DNA of 64,000 bases from Saturnia japonica (Eukaryota > Arthropoda > Insecta > Lepidoptera > Saturniidae): NCBI GenBank assembly GCA_033032175.1, contig CM065310.1, positions 8,804,001 through 8,868,000 of the forward strand, read 5' to 3'. The position numbers and the translations under genes were made by a program. The stretch's first letter is position 1. The number at the start of each line of letters is the position of its first letter. The notes under the pieces are model-generated. The model saw nothing but the letters and a program-made list of their open reading frames with translations. It made no database searches and was not told where the DNA came from. Below are positions 46,401 through 57,600 of this stretch, in pieces.

Positions 46401-49366
46401 ACAACTTTTTTAAATATTTATTATTATTATTATTATTATTTGGACTATTTAAAATGTTTTTTATAAATAGAAGCTAAACATTTAATTTTTTTTTCTTAGC
46501 TAGCCTTCATTATACTTATCACTAGTTTCTCACAGAAAGATACTTTTTCTACCTTATTAACACCTAGAGTAAATATCTAAAACATTATTTTAATCATTGA
46601 ATTATTCTAAAAAAGGTAAGACACAGAACTTTTATTTGTGATATTTCTATTATTTGACTATGCGACTATGTGACTCTGCGATGAGTAAGGTTTCCAGAGC
46701 TCTTTGGGTTAGGGAGGTTCAAGGTCGCTAATGCGTTAATGAAACCTATGGTAATACAAGGAACCATAGGCTATGGTAGCTGATTATTATCAGGCAGGCT
46801 ATATGCTTGTTTGTGACCTTTGTTGTACAAAAAAACCTACATGACTCTCTTGCGCTTAAATATCAAATTATAGTTGAACTTCTACAGTTGAAACAATAAT
46901 GCATAAATGTCCTGCTTATCAATGAAAATGATAGTTTTCATCCAATAATAAAACTACAATAAAAGGCCACACATACTCTGAAAACAATTTGTTTGCATAG
47001 GAAACATTCTTCTATGGTATCTGGCATATTTTGGCGGAAGTAACCTTCAAACTCATGTATGGCTCTAACACCCAAAGCATAGTAGTTCTCTTCTTTGTCT
47101 AAATACCGCATTTTGCACCATAGATTTAGTAATTTCTGAAAAGGTAGACAATTTGTTTAACAACATGTTCATTAAAAATTGTTGTAAATGGTAAAGTGCT
47201 TGATACAACAGTATAACAATATCAATTAAAGGAACAAAATACTCTATCCATTTAAACATCATCATTATCTAACCCACTATTTTTATTTTGTTTTCATTTT
47301 AATAGGCTGAAATTAGCAAAGTTTAACTTTTTTGTAAATACAGAGTAAACTCTTTATAACGAAACTCAAGCGACTGAGCATTTTTTGTCGTTATAGAGAG
47401 TTATCGTTATATGGAGTGAACAAAAAAACAACCAAATTAACAAGAATTTTTAATATGTATGTCTTAGATAATAAATGCTTATAAATTATTGTTTACACAT
47501 ATAGTCTGATAACTTTGTCTCACGTTTTTTTGCTATGCCAGTACTTGTTTTGTATTATTTTATGTATTCTATTCATATCTTCTTCTATCAAACTTTTTCG
47601 TCAACACAATCGCTTTCCGTTTACTGGTCATGTTAACAGTTTCAAAGTAGGTTTACGACTGATAATACGATAGGTACCCAGTATTCTTGGTTGAAGACCA
47701 TCACTTCCGAGAAAACAATGCATCATACTGCACGTGTTCAAGGCAATTAAGGATAACAAAAGCTAGACTGACCTCTGATGTTTCGGAGCTTCAGTCTTTT
47801 GTTACCTGATAATATAACATAAACAATAATACCGATAATAAATATTTACTGTCTAAAAATATGAAAACATTTCTTCATAATAGAGAATAGAGTATCGCTA
47901 TAAAAAGAGTGTTTCAATATGTGGGTTTTAACGCAAACAAACCAAGTTGGTCTCACTTCAACTTTATAAGGAATTTATCGTTATAAAGGATAACGTTATA
48001 AAGAGTTTACACTGTATTAATAATCTGTTCTCATCAAAACTTAAAATAATAATATCATCAGTAAATACCCCCTTATATAAGCGAACACTTAACAATTCAG
48101 AAATAACATGCTGAAAAGATTTTATATGTTTACAGTTAAACCGTTATCTGTTGTACAATGAGTAGCAACCCCTATAATTTGATTATATCATTCTGTTTTT
48201 TTTTTAATATATTCATCATTAGCATTTTTGTTTCTTTCTAGAAATAAAACTCTCCTTAACAAATTTTGTAAGGGGAGATCAGTAAAATTACTAAACATGA
48301 TAATTGACACAGTACCAACCAAGAGATACAAACTACAGGCAAAAACTAAGAAATGTAAATGATATTCACAGATATCTTCATCATACAATCACATTAAAAT
48401 TACCATGATTAATATTGGATAATCATGATGTGACACTAATGTCATTTTAGCCATGTGTTTGTTAGTCACTCTCCAGTCAGACATAACAGCCTATGTGCCC
48501 AATACAAATCCCTGAATGCTGTTCTAATAAGATAACAGGTAAGTCACCTAAATAATAATACAACTTTACTAATAATCCCATTGCCTAGATTAAGCTTCAG
48601 AGCAAGAAAATCAAGGGGCTTTATTACCCACAATGAATTGGAAATTTGAAATGTTGATAAATGTACAGTAGGTACTCAATTTTTTTACATAACAAGGTAT
48701 TTGTAGTACAAGGGTAATTGTCAAAGATTTAGGTGTTGTCACATTGTTTTCCTTTACCATCCAATAAACCACTTAATGATGCAAACAAATTTTCCAAATT
48801 TACCTCTGCATCTGTTTTTGTAAAACTTGACTTCATGTTACTGACTAAATTAAGAGCATGTATTCCTGTGACTTGTCTTGTTTCAGTTGTCATAATCTGT
48901 TCTATTAGAAGGCGGAAATATTCTAATTCATTTGCTGAAAAGATGTTTTGTGACTTTGTGGCATCATCATAGCCTAATGACAAAAATACTACTACTTCTT
49001 CATTGGTCATTTCATCATTTGTCAATTTGATGGCCTGTTGGTAAGGTTTAATTTCTTTGTTGATAGCCTTTACAATGTCCTGTATACAGAAATCTTCACC
49101 ATCTGAAATAAAACAATATTTATGACTTATGTTATTCACCCGAGATAATCGGATGGATAGATTTATGTTCGTCCGATTTTTTTACGGACTAAACAATTCC
49201 TATATTGTATCTAAAAGGAAGATAAAGACAATATTTGAAAAGGTTTAGAACAAGTTAGTACAATACCGGTGTAGCGATCCAAAATTTGTTTAGATTCTGT
49301 AACTGAAATAACGCCTCTACTAGCGATCGATCTGAGAAAAAATCTATGAACTTCTCTGTAGGTCAT
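43472..49366 (-). CDS. NSMCE1: NSMCE1 / Nse1, RING-like subunit of the SMC5/6 complex, 5 exons, 281 aa
   Basis: Exons on the minus strand: 49366-49267, 49102-48804, 47135-46977, 46289-46156, 43625-43472. They sum to 846 bp with GT-AG introns and one frame. The protein starts MTYREVHRFFLRSIASRGVI, the winged-helix start of Nse1. It continues through NEEVVVFLSLG and LGVRAIHEFEGYF to a RING-like zinc domain at residues 177-215: C177-x2-C180, C190-x2-C193, H198, C201. The last pair reads WPCC, so the seventh ligand position is Trp. The C-terminus is basic (TRKRKRE), possibly a nuclear signal. Human NSMCE1 is 266 aa. Nse1 works with Nse3 and Nse4 in the nucleus in DNA repair and acts as a ubiquitin ligase partner. 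It is convergent with the channel gene. Confidence 0.88.
43735..44035 (+). repeat. retroposon-type repeat in NSMCE1 intron 4
   Basis: TACTAGCAACTCGTCTCGGC at the start, AAAAATCCGCTATGTAGTTT and CAGAGAGACAGACAAACGTT near the end. This phrasing is shared with many insect nonautonomous retroposons. Boundaries are approximate. Confidence 0.45.
44145..44380 (+). repeat. SINE family 3, copy with tRNA-like A and B boxes
   Basis: AATAGCTCAGTGGTAGAAGA is A-box-like and ATAGGTTCGTATCTTACG is B-box-like. The shared body follows (CTTTGAATGGAAGAAAATT, AAAACCATAGAATGG). It is not a functional tRNA: no cloverleaf closes. Confidence 0.6.
44881..44982. repeat. 102-bp hairpin element (31-bp arms)
   Basis: 44881-44911 and 44952-44982 are inverted copies (TTTCGGTATCATAGAGCG ... 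GTCTCTGTCAC) with four mismatches, around a 40-bp centre. It is likely a tiny MITE. Confidence 0.7.
46424..46440. repeat. (TTA)n microsatellite
   Basis: A short TTATTATTATTATTATT run in NSMCE1 intron 3. Confidence 0.85.
46655..46850 (+). repeat. SINE family 2 copy (NSMCE1 intron 3)
   Basis: CTCTGCGATGAGTAAGGTTT, CCAGAGCTCTTTGGG, GGTTCAAGGTCGCTAATGCG, CATAGGCTATGGTAGCTGAT, ATGCTTGTTTGTGACC, then A-rich. Confidence 0.6.
47341..48014. mobile_element. pogo/Tigger-like nonautonomous element (NSMCE1 intron 2)
   Basis: A 674-bp element with TA duplications at 47339-47340 and 48015-48016. Inverted ends read CAGAGTAAACTCTTTATAAC (left) and CAGTGTAAACTCTTTATAAC (right, opposite strand). CAGTG... ends and TA targets fit the pogo/Tigger branch. 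TTATCGTTATA-type motifs repeat near both ends. No transposase inside. Confidence 0.75.
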
Positions 49367-51963
49367 CTTTTCAATGGTATTTATTGTTTATTTTCAACTC
49401 AATCGAAGATTTAGTCAATTACTGGCTTCACTCTTATTTTCCAAAAACTTGAAATAGTAAACAATTGACAATGACAGCCGACAGGACAGACTTGACAGTT
49501 GAGTGTATTTGTCTATGGTTGACTGATTGACCCAGGGTTTATAGGTCGAATTTCTGAATTTTCCCCATATTCATGTTTTCTTTTCCCCAAAATGATATGT
49601 TTGCAACCTATTTCCCCTTTATTTTTTCAATCACAAAATAAAACAAATGGAAAGACATGAAGGTACGTTTATTAAAAAAAAATATATTTTGAATGTGTAT
49701 TTAGCAAAATGATATCAAAAATATTAGTTATTAATGTTAAAAATGTTTATTCAAAAATCGGTACCCATCGATTGTATTCAATACCTCCAACTGCACTTCT
49801 TCATTTAAGTTAGTCACATAAATATTGTCTGATTAGTTATGTTAATTAATGTTAATGCGATGTGTTGTTGTTTATTTTGTTTGTTTGAAATAGTTTATGT
49901 GAATGTTTGGTTTGGTTTCCAAATTGGAGAAGATAATAAAGCAACTGCAAAATCACTGGTTTGGAAAAAACAACTCGAGCGACTTATGCATTCGAGTGGT
50001 TTCGAGTAAAGTTGTAAAGTGACTCGAATTGCTCGAGTAGTAAAATCGGACTCGAGTTGCAGCACTAAACCGTACAAAGTAATCACTTATTACAAAGAAC
50101 ATAAATATAGGTACTAGGCAAGAGGTGTATTTATTGGGACAGTTTAAAATAACAGATAATTACAATTACTAACAATTTGTAACTGTTATCTGTAAACTGA
50201 AAAAGCTGTTACTAAATAATTCGTACTTGTTCCACATACTGGTGCGTGACACAAAAGTAAACTGCTTGAGTTTACAACATGATCTTCTCTATTCAAGCTT
50301 AAGGATCTTTAGTTTGTTAGAGAGAGATACAAACAACAACATTGAAACAATTTGATTGATTTGTTTTTTGATTGAAACAAGCTCTTTACTATTTTTATTT
50401 ATAATAGTAGAAAAAGTTAGCATCAAGTACAGGCTCTTATTTTGGATCAGGTTTATGGAATTGTTATTTTTCTGGTACTTTAACAAGTATAGCTCACCTC
50501 TACTGCTTAGAAATTAGTAGTAACGGATGAAATAGTTTTAGGAATAATGTCCTCTACTAGAACGATATTGTTCCAACCCGAGATGTCAACTCAGATAGTT
50601 CTACATATTCGATATGAGATCGAGCGGTATTCGTCATAATATTTCAATTAGCGAGTAAGGTGTAAAATGTAACAGGTATGTTCAAAGACGCAAAAATTCC
50701 CCTTACTTGGTTTTCATTTCCCCAGACCTTTCCCCAAAGATTTCAGTTCTCCAAAAATTGGGCATAAAAGAAAGCGATTCTCTGATAGTCTTGATAATTG
50801 TCACCACCATTGTTAAATTATAATGTCCAAATTCCCCAAAAATCTAGCTTAAATTCCTCAAATTGAGGAAGATAAGTCCTGATTCCCCAAAAATTCCCCA
50901 CGTAACTTTATCAATAAAAAACGTATTCCAATAAAAAAAAATGCCGTAAAACTTCAGGCGTTACTAATGTGTAGCCTAATGAGTTATTCAAAATGTAATG
51001 CATTAATGTAAAATTATAACGAAAAATAATAAGGTTCTCTTCTCCTTCTGAAGTTCATAATATCGTGTGTAGAGGGTTTTCAGAGTGGGCATTGGATAGG
51101 CTGACAGATATGTCATGAAGTAATTTTAAGGAGCTTCAGAAAAATGTCATAAAACCATTGACATTAGACAAACAAGGCAATTAGGCAAAATTTCATTAAA
51201 ACGGGGCTAATAATAGTGCAAGTATAGTGCATACTATGTTAGTTTATTAAAATAAATTATTCATCACAATAAATGACTTTTTTATGAACTACTATTAAAT
51301 TCAAAAAAGTTTTATTTCATCGATCGATGCAGTGTTTGAATAGGTTACCCCTGAGTTATAATCAACACTTTAATATCATCGCTACTATGAGCAATCAATG
51401 ATTTTTTATGGATGCATTATCAAATTCCAACACAAGCAACATGTAAATGTTGATTAAATTTGAGAACTTCGCTATTTTTATATCTAAATACTTTTTAAGA
51501 CCTAGTAACTTACGGTTAGGCAAAATAAATTAGGTTTAAATGATATTTTTAAAAAGTGTTTTCTCGGCCTTCGTGATGTTTTAAGTATAACCATATCAAT
51601 AATCAATAGATTAGAAAAAATATGATTACTTATGTATGCACCTAAACGGTTATACTTCTTTGGTGTAATAAAATAATATTAACACCAAAAATTTTAACCT
51701 GCGTACAACATGATTTGATCTGTATTTTAGTCAGTTATATAATGCTCCAGTAGCTCTCAATTTCGCCATTTTTGCGTGCTAAATGAATCATATCTTCAAA
51801 ATTTTAAAACTTCAAAATCCCCGCAATTCCCCACATGTTGCTAATCCCCCATTGGAGTTAAAATTCCTCGTAATTTGAGGAATTACCCACGAATCGAAAA
51901 CACTGCTTAATACTTCACTGTGTGAAGTGAAATGTGAGGTGACAAGCAAGGTGAAGTTCTTCT
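49367..51963. other. intergenic DNA upstream of NSMCE1
   Basis: No gene recognised. Three scattered stretches (about 49554-49625, 50690-50905, 51815-51900) share a TTCCCCA/AATTCCCCA-rich phrase and may be pieces of one interrupted repeat. The rest is AT-rich. The NSMCE1 promoter should lie in the first few hundred bases, but I see no defined element. Confidence 0.4.
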
Positions 51964-52284
51964 TCTTCTTCTTCCTAACTTGGCAACCGGTCCTCCTTAT
52001 TGAAGACCATTACTGTCATTATCGAGTGAATTAAAGTGTCATGTGTTATGACGATTCAGTATCCTAACAAGATTGTGACTCCCTTGTTATAACTATCTAG
52101 GAAGATTTTGTAGGACCTCAGAATGTATGCTTTCAGCATAATTTTATAATCCACTTCACATAAGCACAAAAACGAAACTATATCACGCAAAACGCTACCA
52201 ATATTACATAAAATAGAGTCAAAAACCTAAGTTAATGAACTAAAAATAAAAACCACTTCAGCCACTTCAAGATCCCGCCAAAAA
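51964..52284 (-). repeat. retroposon with (GAA)n tail, second copy
   Basis: Matches 13989-14315 along its length (CTTCTTCTTCTTCC, AACTTGGCAACCGGTCCTC, GTGTTATGACGA, ATCCTAACAAGAT, GATCCCGCCAAAAACT). It is uninterrupted and shows what the split copy looked like. A target duplication is not clear here. Confidence 0.7.
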
Positions 52285-52342
52285 CTTTCACCGAACTTGG
52301 TCATGTGCTCCGTCAAACGTAGTTATTAATTTATACGAAACT

Positions 52343-52395
52343 TCAGGGCCCCTAAGGCTAACAGTGTAGTTGGATCTAAAAAAAATTAAAAAAAA
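52343..52395 (+). repeat. LINE 3'-tail fragment
   Basis: CTTCAGGGCCCCTAAGGCTA, ACAGTGTAGTTGGATCT, then an A-rich run. This is the very end of the 9199-11440 LINE family. Confidence 0.65.
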
Positions 52396-52692
52396 ATGAC
52401 GGAGCACATTACTGTTCTTTATTGTTAATACTGAAGTGCAGTTGTTCAGGTGCAGGTGTATAATTTTATTATTGTTTCACGTGTATTTCTAACATAAGAT
52501 TAATATTTTTGATTTCTTCTGTAACATTAAATTACTTAACGTGGTTTAATTATTAAAGTTAGCTATAGTGATCTTAGATATTTCTAGTTTACACAGATGT
52601 CTAGTATATTGTACAAAATAGTATATTATTATTATCATCAGTATTATCGCGGGTGGGGATGTCCTACTTTTCTCCCTAGGTGCGTTTACAAT

Positions 52693-52841
52693 TTTTTTCT
52701 CCTCCGGGATGAAAAGTTTATATATTTTATAAGTAAAGTACGCACATGCGCACATTTGCCATCTCACCGGGAGAGAATCGGGTACTTTTCTCCCGCGTGA
52801 CAGGGACTAAAAGTGAACTTTTCATCCCGGAGGAGAAAAAA
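52693..52841. repeat. perfect 26-bp inverted repeat (foldback)
   Basis: 52693-52718 (TTTTTTCTCCTCCGGGATGA plus AAAGTT) is exactly inverted at 52816-52841, with 97 bp between. The loop holds two direct TACTTTTCTCCC-like copies with the left flank. It could form a hairpin RNA or be a recent foldback element. Confidence 0.8.
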
Positions 52842-54239
52842 TATATTTTTATTACCTAATTGTATTGTGTTTCTATTTTACTATGTTTAACGGTTTTGGC
52901 AACGTATTCCAAGAAAGCGTGTTGGTAGTGATTTTTTCCCCGAGTTGATTTTATATTATCATTACTTGTTTTTCCTTATATTTTGTTACATATCATTATC
53001 TTTTTAGTAAAAACTTCTTTAACATAATAATAAATATTCACCGAGTGGTTTTTGAGTTATGGCGCACTAATAGACATACAGATGGACTCACTGAGATAGG
53101 AATATAAGGATAGTATATCAACATTATTTATGTAAAAGACTGTACAATAATGTACGATAAGTAATATAATAGTTCGGAACCCTCAGGGTGCGCTTGTTAC
53201 TCGCAACTTTACTATTTTTATAATTGTTTTACCTTTGTGGACTATTTCTATATCTATAATCTATTTCTATAATGATACGTTTGCAAGTTTAGATAAATAT
53301 TATACGCGCTGAACCATTGATAAAACAAAATCGGACGAGAAAACAAAAATAAGGTCATACGATTAAAAACATAGACTTATAATACACCTTTCTACGATTA
53401 AAAGGATATTTTAAAAAAGCATTGACTCTGTGTACCATAATGTACCTACCTACCTATTATAATAGTGCTGTAATAAATTTAGTTAATAATGCATCTTTCC
53501 ATACATAAGTAGGTAAAATAAAACAATATTGAACAGCATTAAAATGAACATACTTCCATTGAAAATAATAGTAAATTTCACTAAAAAAAACTAATTTAAG
53601 AAATAATAACAACTTAGAACTGAAATAGGCACTTATGTAGGTAAAAAAAGGTTTGTGGTGAGTGTTTCTTGTGTTTTATTCAGTTCTAAAGCTTTTTTTT
53701 TTATATTATGGAGCAAATACTTTTAAAAGATAGCCGTATCCGATAAATACTGACAGAGGCACCATTTAAGCGATTGGATATAAAATTTAAGTACCTATCA
53801 GCTTTCCTCAGCGAAGAATGTGTTAACCATTTATTGTGTTCTAAACGGTTTATTAGAACTTTAGTTTTCCTTGATGCTAAAATAATAAACACATTAATTT
53901 ATTAGTTTTCAAAATCCACCTATGCTTTTATAGAACGCATAACTCTCTCACTAAATTATCTAAGCTACGAGCACTTTCAAAACTTTTAATGGAGTCAATT
54001 TTGGTCTCGCATTCAAAACAGCCAACATACTGAATACCGGGAACCCAGGTAACTACGATTAATACAAACATTAGTGCCGAGCCTTTTATGCTAAAACACA
54101 CTATTCTTTTAAATAAATTCCATGTTTATTTAAAAAAGTAAGTTTGACATTTATTGCAGGCAACATATTCTTACATGTTTGTAGTGTGTGCAATAATTCC
54201 AATTTATATTATATGTTATTTTTTATTTCATGTCAATCG
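52842..54239. other. intergenic DNA, nothing recognised
   Basis: AT-rich sequence. I see no domain-bearing frame, RNA gene or clear repeat copy. Confidence 0.4.
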
Positions 54240-54244
54240 ATGTT

Positions 54245-54650
54245 ATCAATCTTTAACCCCCGACGCAAAAAGAGTCTTGATATAAGTTTAACGTGTGTAT
54301 CTGTGTGTCTGTCTGTGCTATCGTAGCTCACAAACAGCTGAAGCGATTTTGATTTAGTTTTTTTTATGTTTCAAAGGCGACTTGATCGAGAGTTTTCTTA
54401 ATTATGGATCAAGAATATCTGTTCAGTCGTTTCAAAATTATCAGCTCTTTTCTAGTTGATAAATAGATGTGAGCATCTTCCACAGGTCTGATTGAGTCGA
54501 TATTTGGTATTCTGTTACTTCAATATTATTATTAAATCCTTGACCTGGTGCAGCGTCATTTGGAATATGTAGGATAACTAAGTCCTCACCAAAAAGCAGA
54601 GATAACATATTTGGGCTCATGTGTATGGTGTTATTTGTGTCAGGGGTTTA
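54245..54650 (+). repeat. interspersed repeat family 4, forward copy
   Basis: Starts about CTTTAACCCCCGACGCAAAA and contains TGTGTGTCTGTCTGTGCTAT, ACAGCTGAAGCGATTTTGAT, TCAGCTCTTTTCTAGTTGAT and TTTGGTATTCTGTTACTTCA. It matches the reverse complement of 23636-24010. Confidence 0.6.
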
Positions 54651-57600
54651 TTAAATTTTCAATTTACCCTGTTTTTTATTAATATCTTGTTTTACACAAT
54701 GTTACTGGTTGAATACCATACATTTGAAGATGTGGTCGAAGAGACCCTTGAAATAGACTAACACTCAAATACAGCTATTGAAACACACAGATGCTTAGAG
54801 ATAAGAGTTAAATTTGAGCGCTCTATTACAATCCTATAACTTCATCAAGATATTTTCATTATTAGAAAAGTCATGCATAGTGTAAGCTTTCCAACCCACG
54901 TTGTACGACAGAGCTCCAAACGCGGTGCACGAAGGTATCTTCACTTCAAAATTTTCAGTAGTATAAATGTATAAACTTTTATAAATTTCAAAGCTATTAG
55001 ATGTACCACAAAGATTGCTAGTTTTCTATTGGGGTTGAAAATAAATTGTTACGCTGATCAAATAATAGCGATGAAGTATTATAAAAACCATTGAATTTGC
55101 AATGTACAGAAGTGTTGTTATTTAAAAAAAAAACATTACTTGGGTAATCTAAAAGCATGTGCATATGTACCTATTTATTCAAAATTGAATTTCATAATAT
55201 GTAGATAATCATACACATGTATAGAACGGAAAGAACAACTGTTACTTTTAATCGAAATACAAAAAGGTAAACTATATTATATAGGCGCCGCAGAAGACAC
55301 GGTGGGAATTTGAAAGTGTGCCAAATATTAAAGTTTCCCGCTTAGAGTCGGTACTCGGTAAACTTTTCTTACTTGAAAATTTGTATGTAAGGACTTTTAC
55401 AAGACTTGCAATTTTGACTCTGTTTATAAAGCCTGAATCAAGGAACTAATTCATTAGCGCTAAGATAAAGTGCAATGAAATAAGAAAACTTAGGCTTCTG
55501 TAAACAAAATCGATATTTCTCTGTAAGCTCATTTAGCTATTTTAACGACTTTAATTACATAGATATTGTTACATTGTTTTTATTATTATACCTACATTGT
55601 ACTATAGCGCAATAGCATAATATTATCTAATTACCTACACAACCAAAAATTAGAGAACTGTAAAGCCAAAACTCAATCTGTATAAATATAAAAAGCGAAA
55701 GAGTTTGTTTGAACATCCTTTTAACTGGAGCTACTAGTATAATAATAAAAATGAATTTTGCAGCCCCTCCCCGTTCGGATTGAAGGTACTTACCTACCTA
55801 CTAATAAATAAAGTATTATTTAAAAATCAGTTAGATCAGTTCACAAAGAACACATCTATATAAGTTTTATTTACACATGTACCATACAAAATAATTTATA
55901 TAAACCATTAAATTATTGAACGTACGTCTATTTCGAAACATAGAATGTCGTGAACATTTCTGCCCTCTAGACATATAATATTATTATAAAAAGAATAATC
56001 TCGTTTAGGGTAATAAAAATCCAATGGATAAATGTAATTCTCTCTATTAGTGTTGTATAGGTTGCCTAGGGCTAAATCTGTCTAGCGAGACCGTAATTTC
56101 ATGGTATCGAACAGAAACGGTTTTCTCAATTGCTGCGTACTTTTTCCAGTGTAACGAATAAAAAGTCAAGTTACGAGCTACAAAACTTTTTCAGGGGCCA
56201 CCGTGTGTACTGATCCAATTCGACTCATATTTGATCTATGTACATTGAGTAGTCACGAATTCGTCGATTGAGTTCACATTACTGATTCCGTTTCTGGTTC
56301 GTATAGCTTGAGCTGTGTTTGATGTTATTTACTTGTGTGCGATATTTTTCATGAAAATAGGTCACTGATCTTTTCAAAAGCTTTTGACCACAGTTTTTTT
56401 ATTAACATTTCAAATGACGTGCTTCTAAATCTAAAAACTACATATCAAATTCGCCCATTGCGTGGTTCCTTCTTCTTGTGAGAAAACCATCTACTTTGTG
56501 TTATATTGTACCAGTGCAAGAATTGTGTAAGGATTTAAAAAATACTACACATTATATTCTTGTTTAGAGTAGATACCTAAATTAGTATTAATATTATTAA
56601 TTTCATTTAATACTGATAATTATTAAAAATAAAATAGAAAAAAAGAAATCATTTATTCATAGACAAGACAACAACAACGATACACTAAAATACAGATTTA
56701 TCATAAAAATTAAACAAGAAACTGTGAACATGTTAATAAATAATCTATCTATCTAAATAAGTGTTTAATAAATAATTTATCTTTTTCAAAAAGTATTATT
56801 TTAACATAGTAAGTCAACAATTGTTTTTACAACAGTTAGTCACACAGAAATTGCGTTATGAAAACCCAGTTCGAAATTTGTTAATAATAGCTTGTAGTTT
56901 TGCACAGAACCCAAGTGATCTATTAATTCCCAGTTAGTATCTTTTTAACCTAGATGCAAGGTTTTACTTTTCCTATCAATTACTCGTTAGGACGGGCTAG
57001 CTTGTTTTTATTTCAGTGTTCTTTGAACTTTTGTCCTGTGTTGAGTTGTGTTTAAATAAACATTCTATTCATCTACTTGATTAATAGGTATATAACAGCA
57101 CGATTGAAATAAGTAATTACTTAATTAATTATACCTAAAGAATCGTGGTTGTCCAAAGGTTTTAAACCTTTAATTTTTATTAATAAATATTTTCTCGGGT
57201 ATGTTAATATCTTCTTAAATAAAAAACCCTTGTGTGTTTCTATTAGTGATCTTTTCACTTCTGAACGATTTGACCGATTGAGTTCATATACAAACAAAAC
57301 ATGTTTGCTATAACGGGATGGTGAAAACATAGCTATGTTAAGATCCGTAAGGTGGCGCTGTGGTTAAGCTAATAACTACCAGAAAGGGCAAAACAAATTC
57401 TGCCGTGCCAACTAGCTATTCTACAAAATAATTATTGAACTAAAACTTCTTTGGGCACGGTAAAGAAACGCTGCTACGCATTCGTATAATATAATAAAAG
57501 GCTTAAACATATTACTTACATGACTAAATATAGCTGTATTGTTCATATGTTATAAACTTGATTGAATAAAGAGAAGTATTGATATGATGGGGACGAAAAA

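Noticed and set aside
47065..47265. Minus-strand 66-aa ORF
   Set aside because: It is a shadow in the wrong frame over NSMCE1 exon 3 and adjoining intron. The real frame reads LLNLWCKMRYLDKEENYYAL.
48729..48803. NSMCE1 ending after exon 2
   Set aside because: A GTAAAT donor after GAG and a phase-matched acceptor at 47135 restore the conserved C-terminal half and RING-like domain.
48733..48972. Plus-strand 79-aa ORF
   Set aside because: Antisense shadow of NSMCE1 exon 2.
57121..57330. Small minus-strand gene
   Set aside because: AT-rich composition, no domain, no splice partners.
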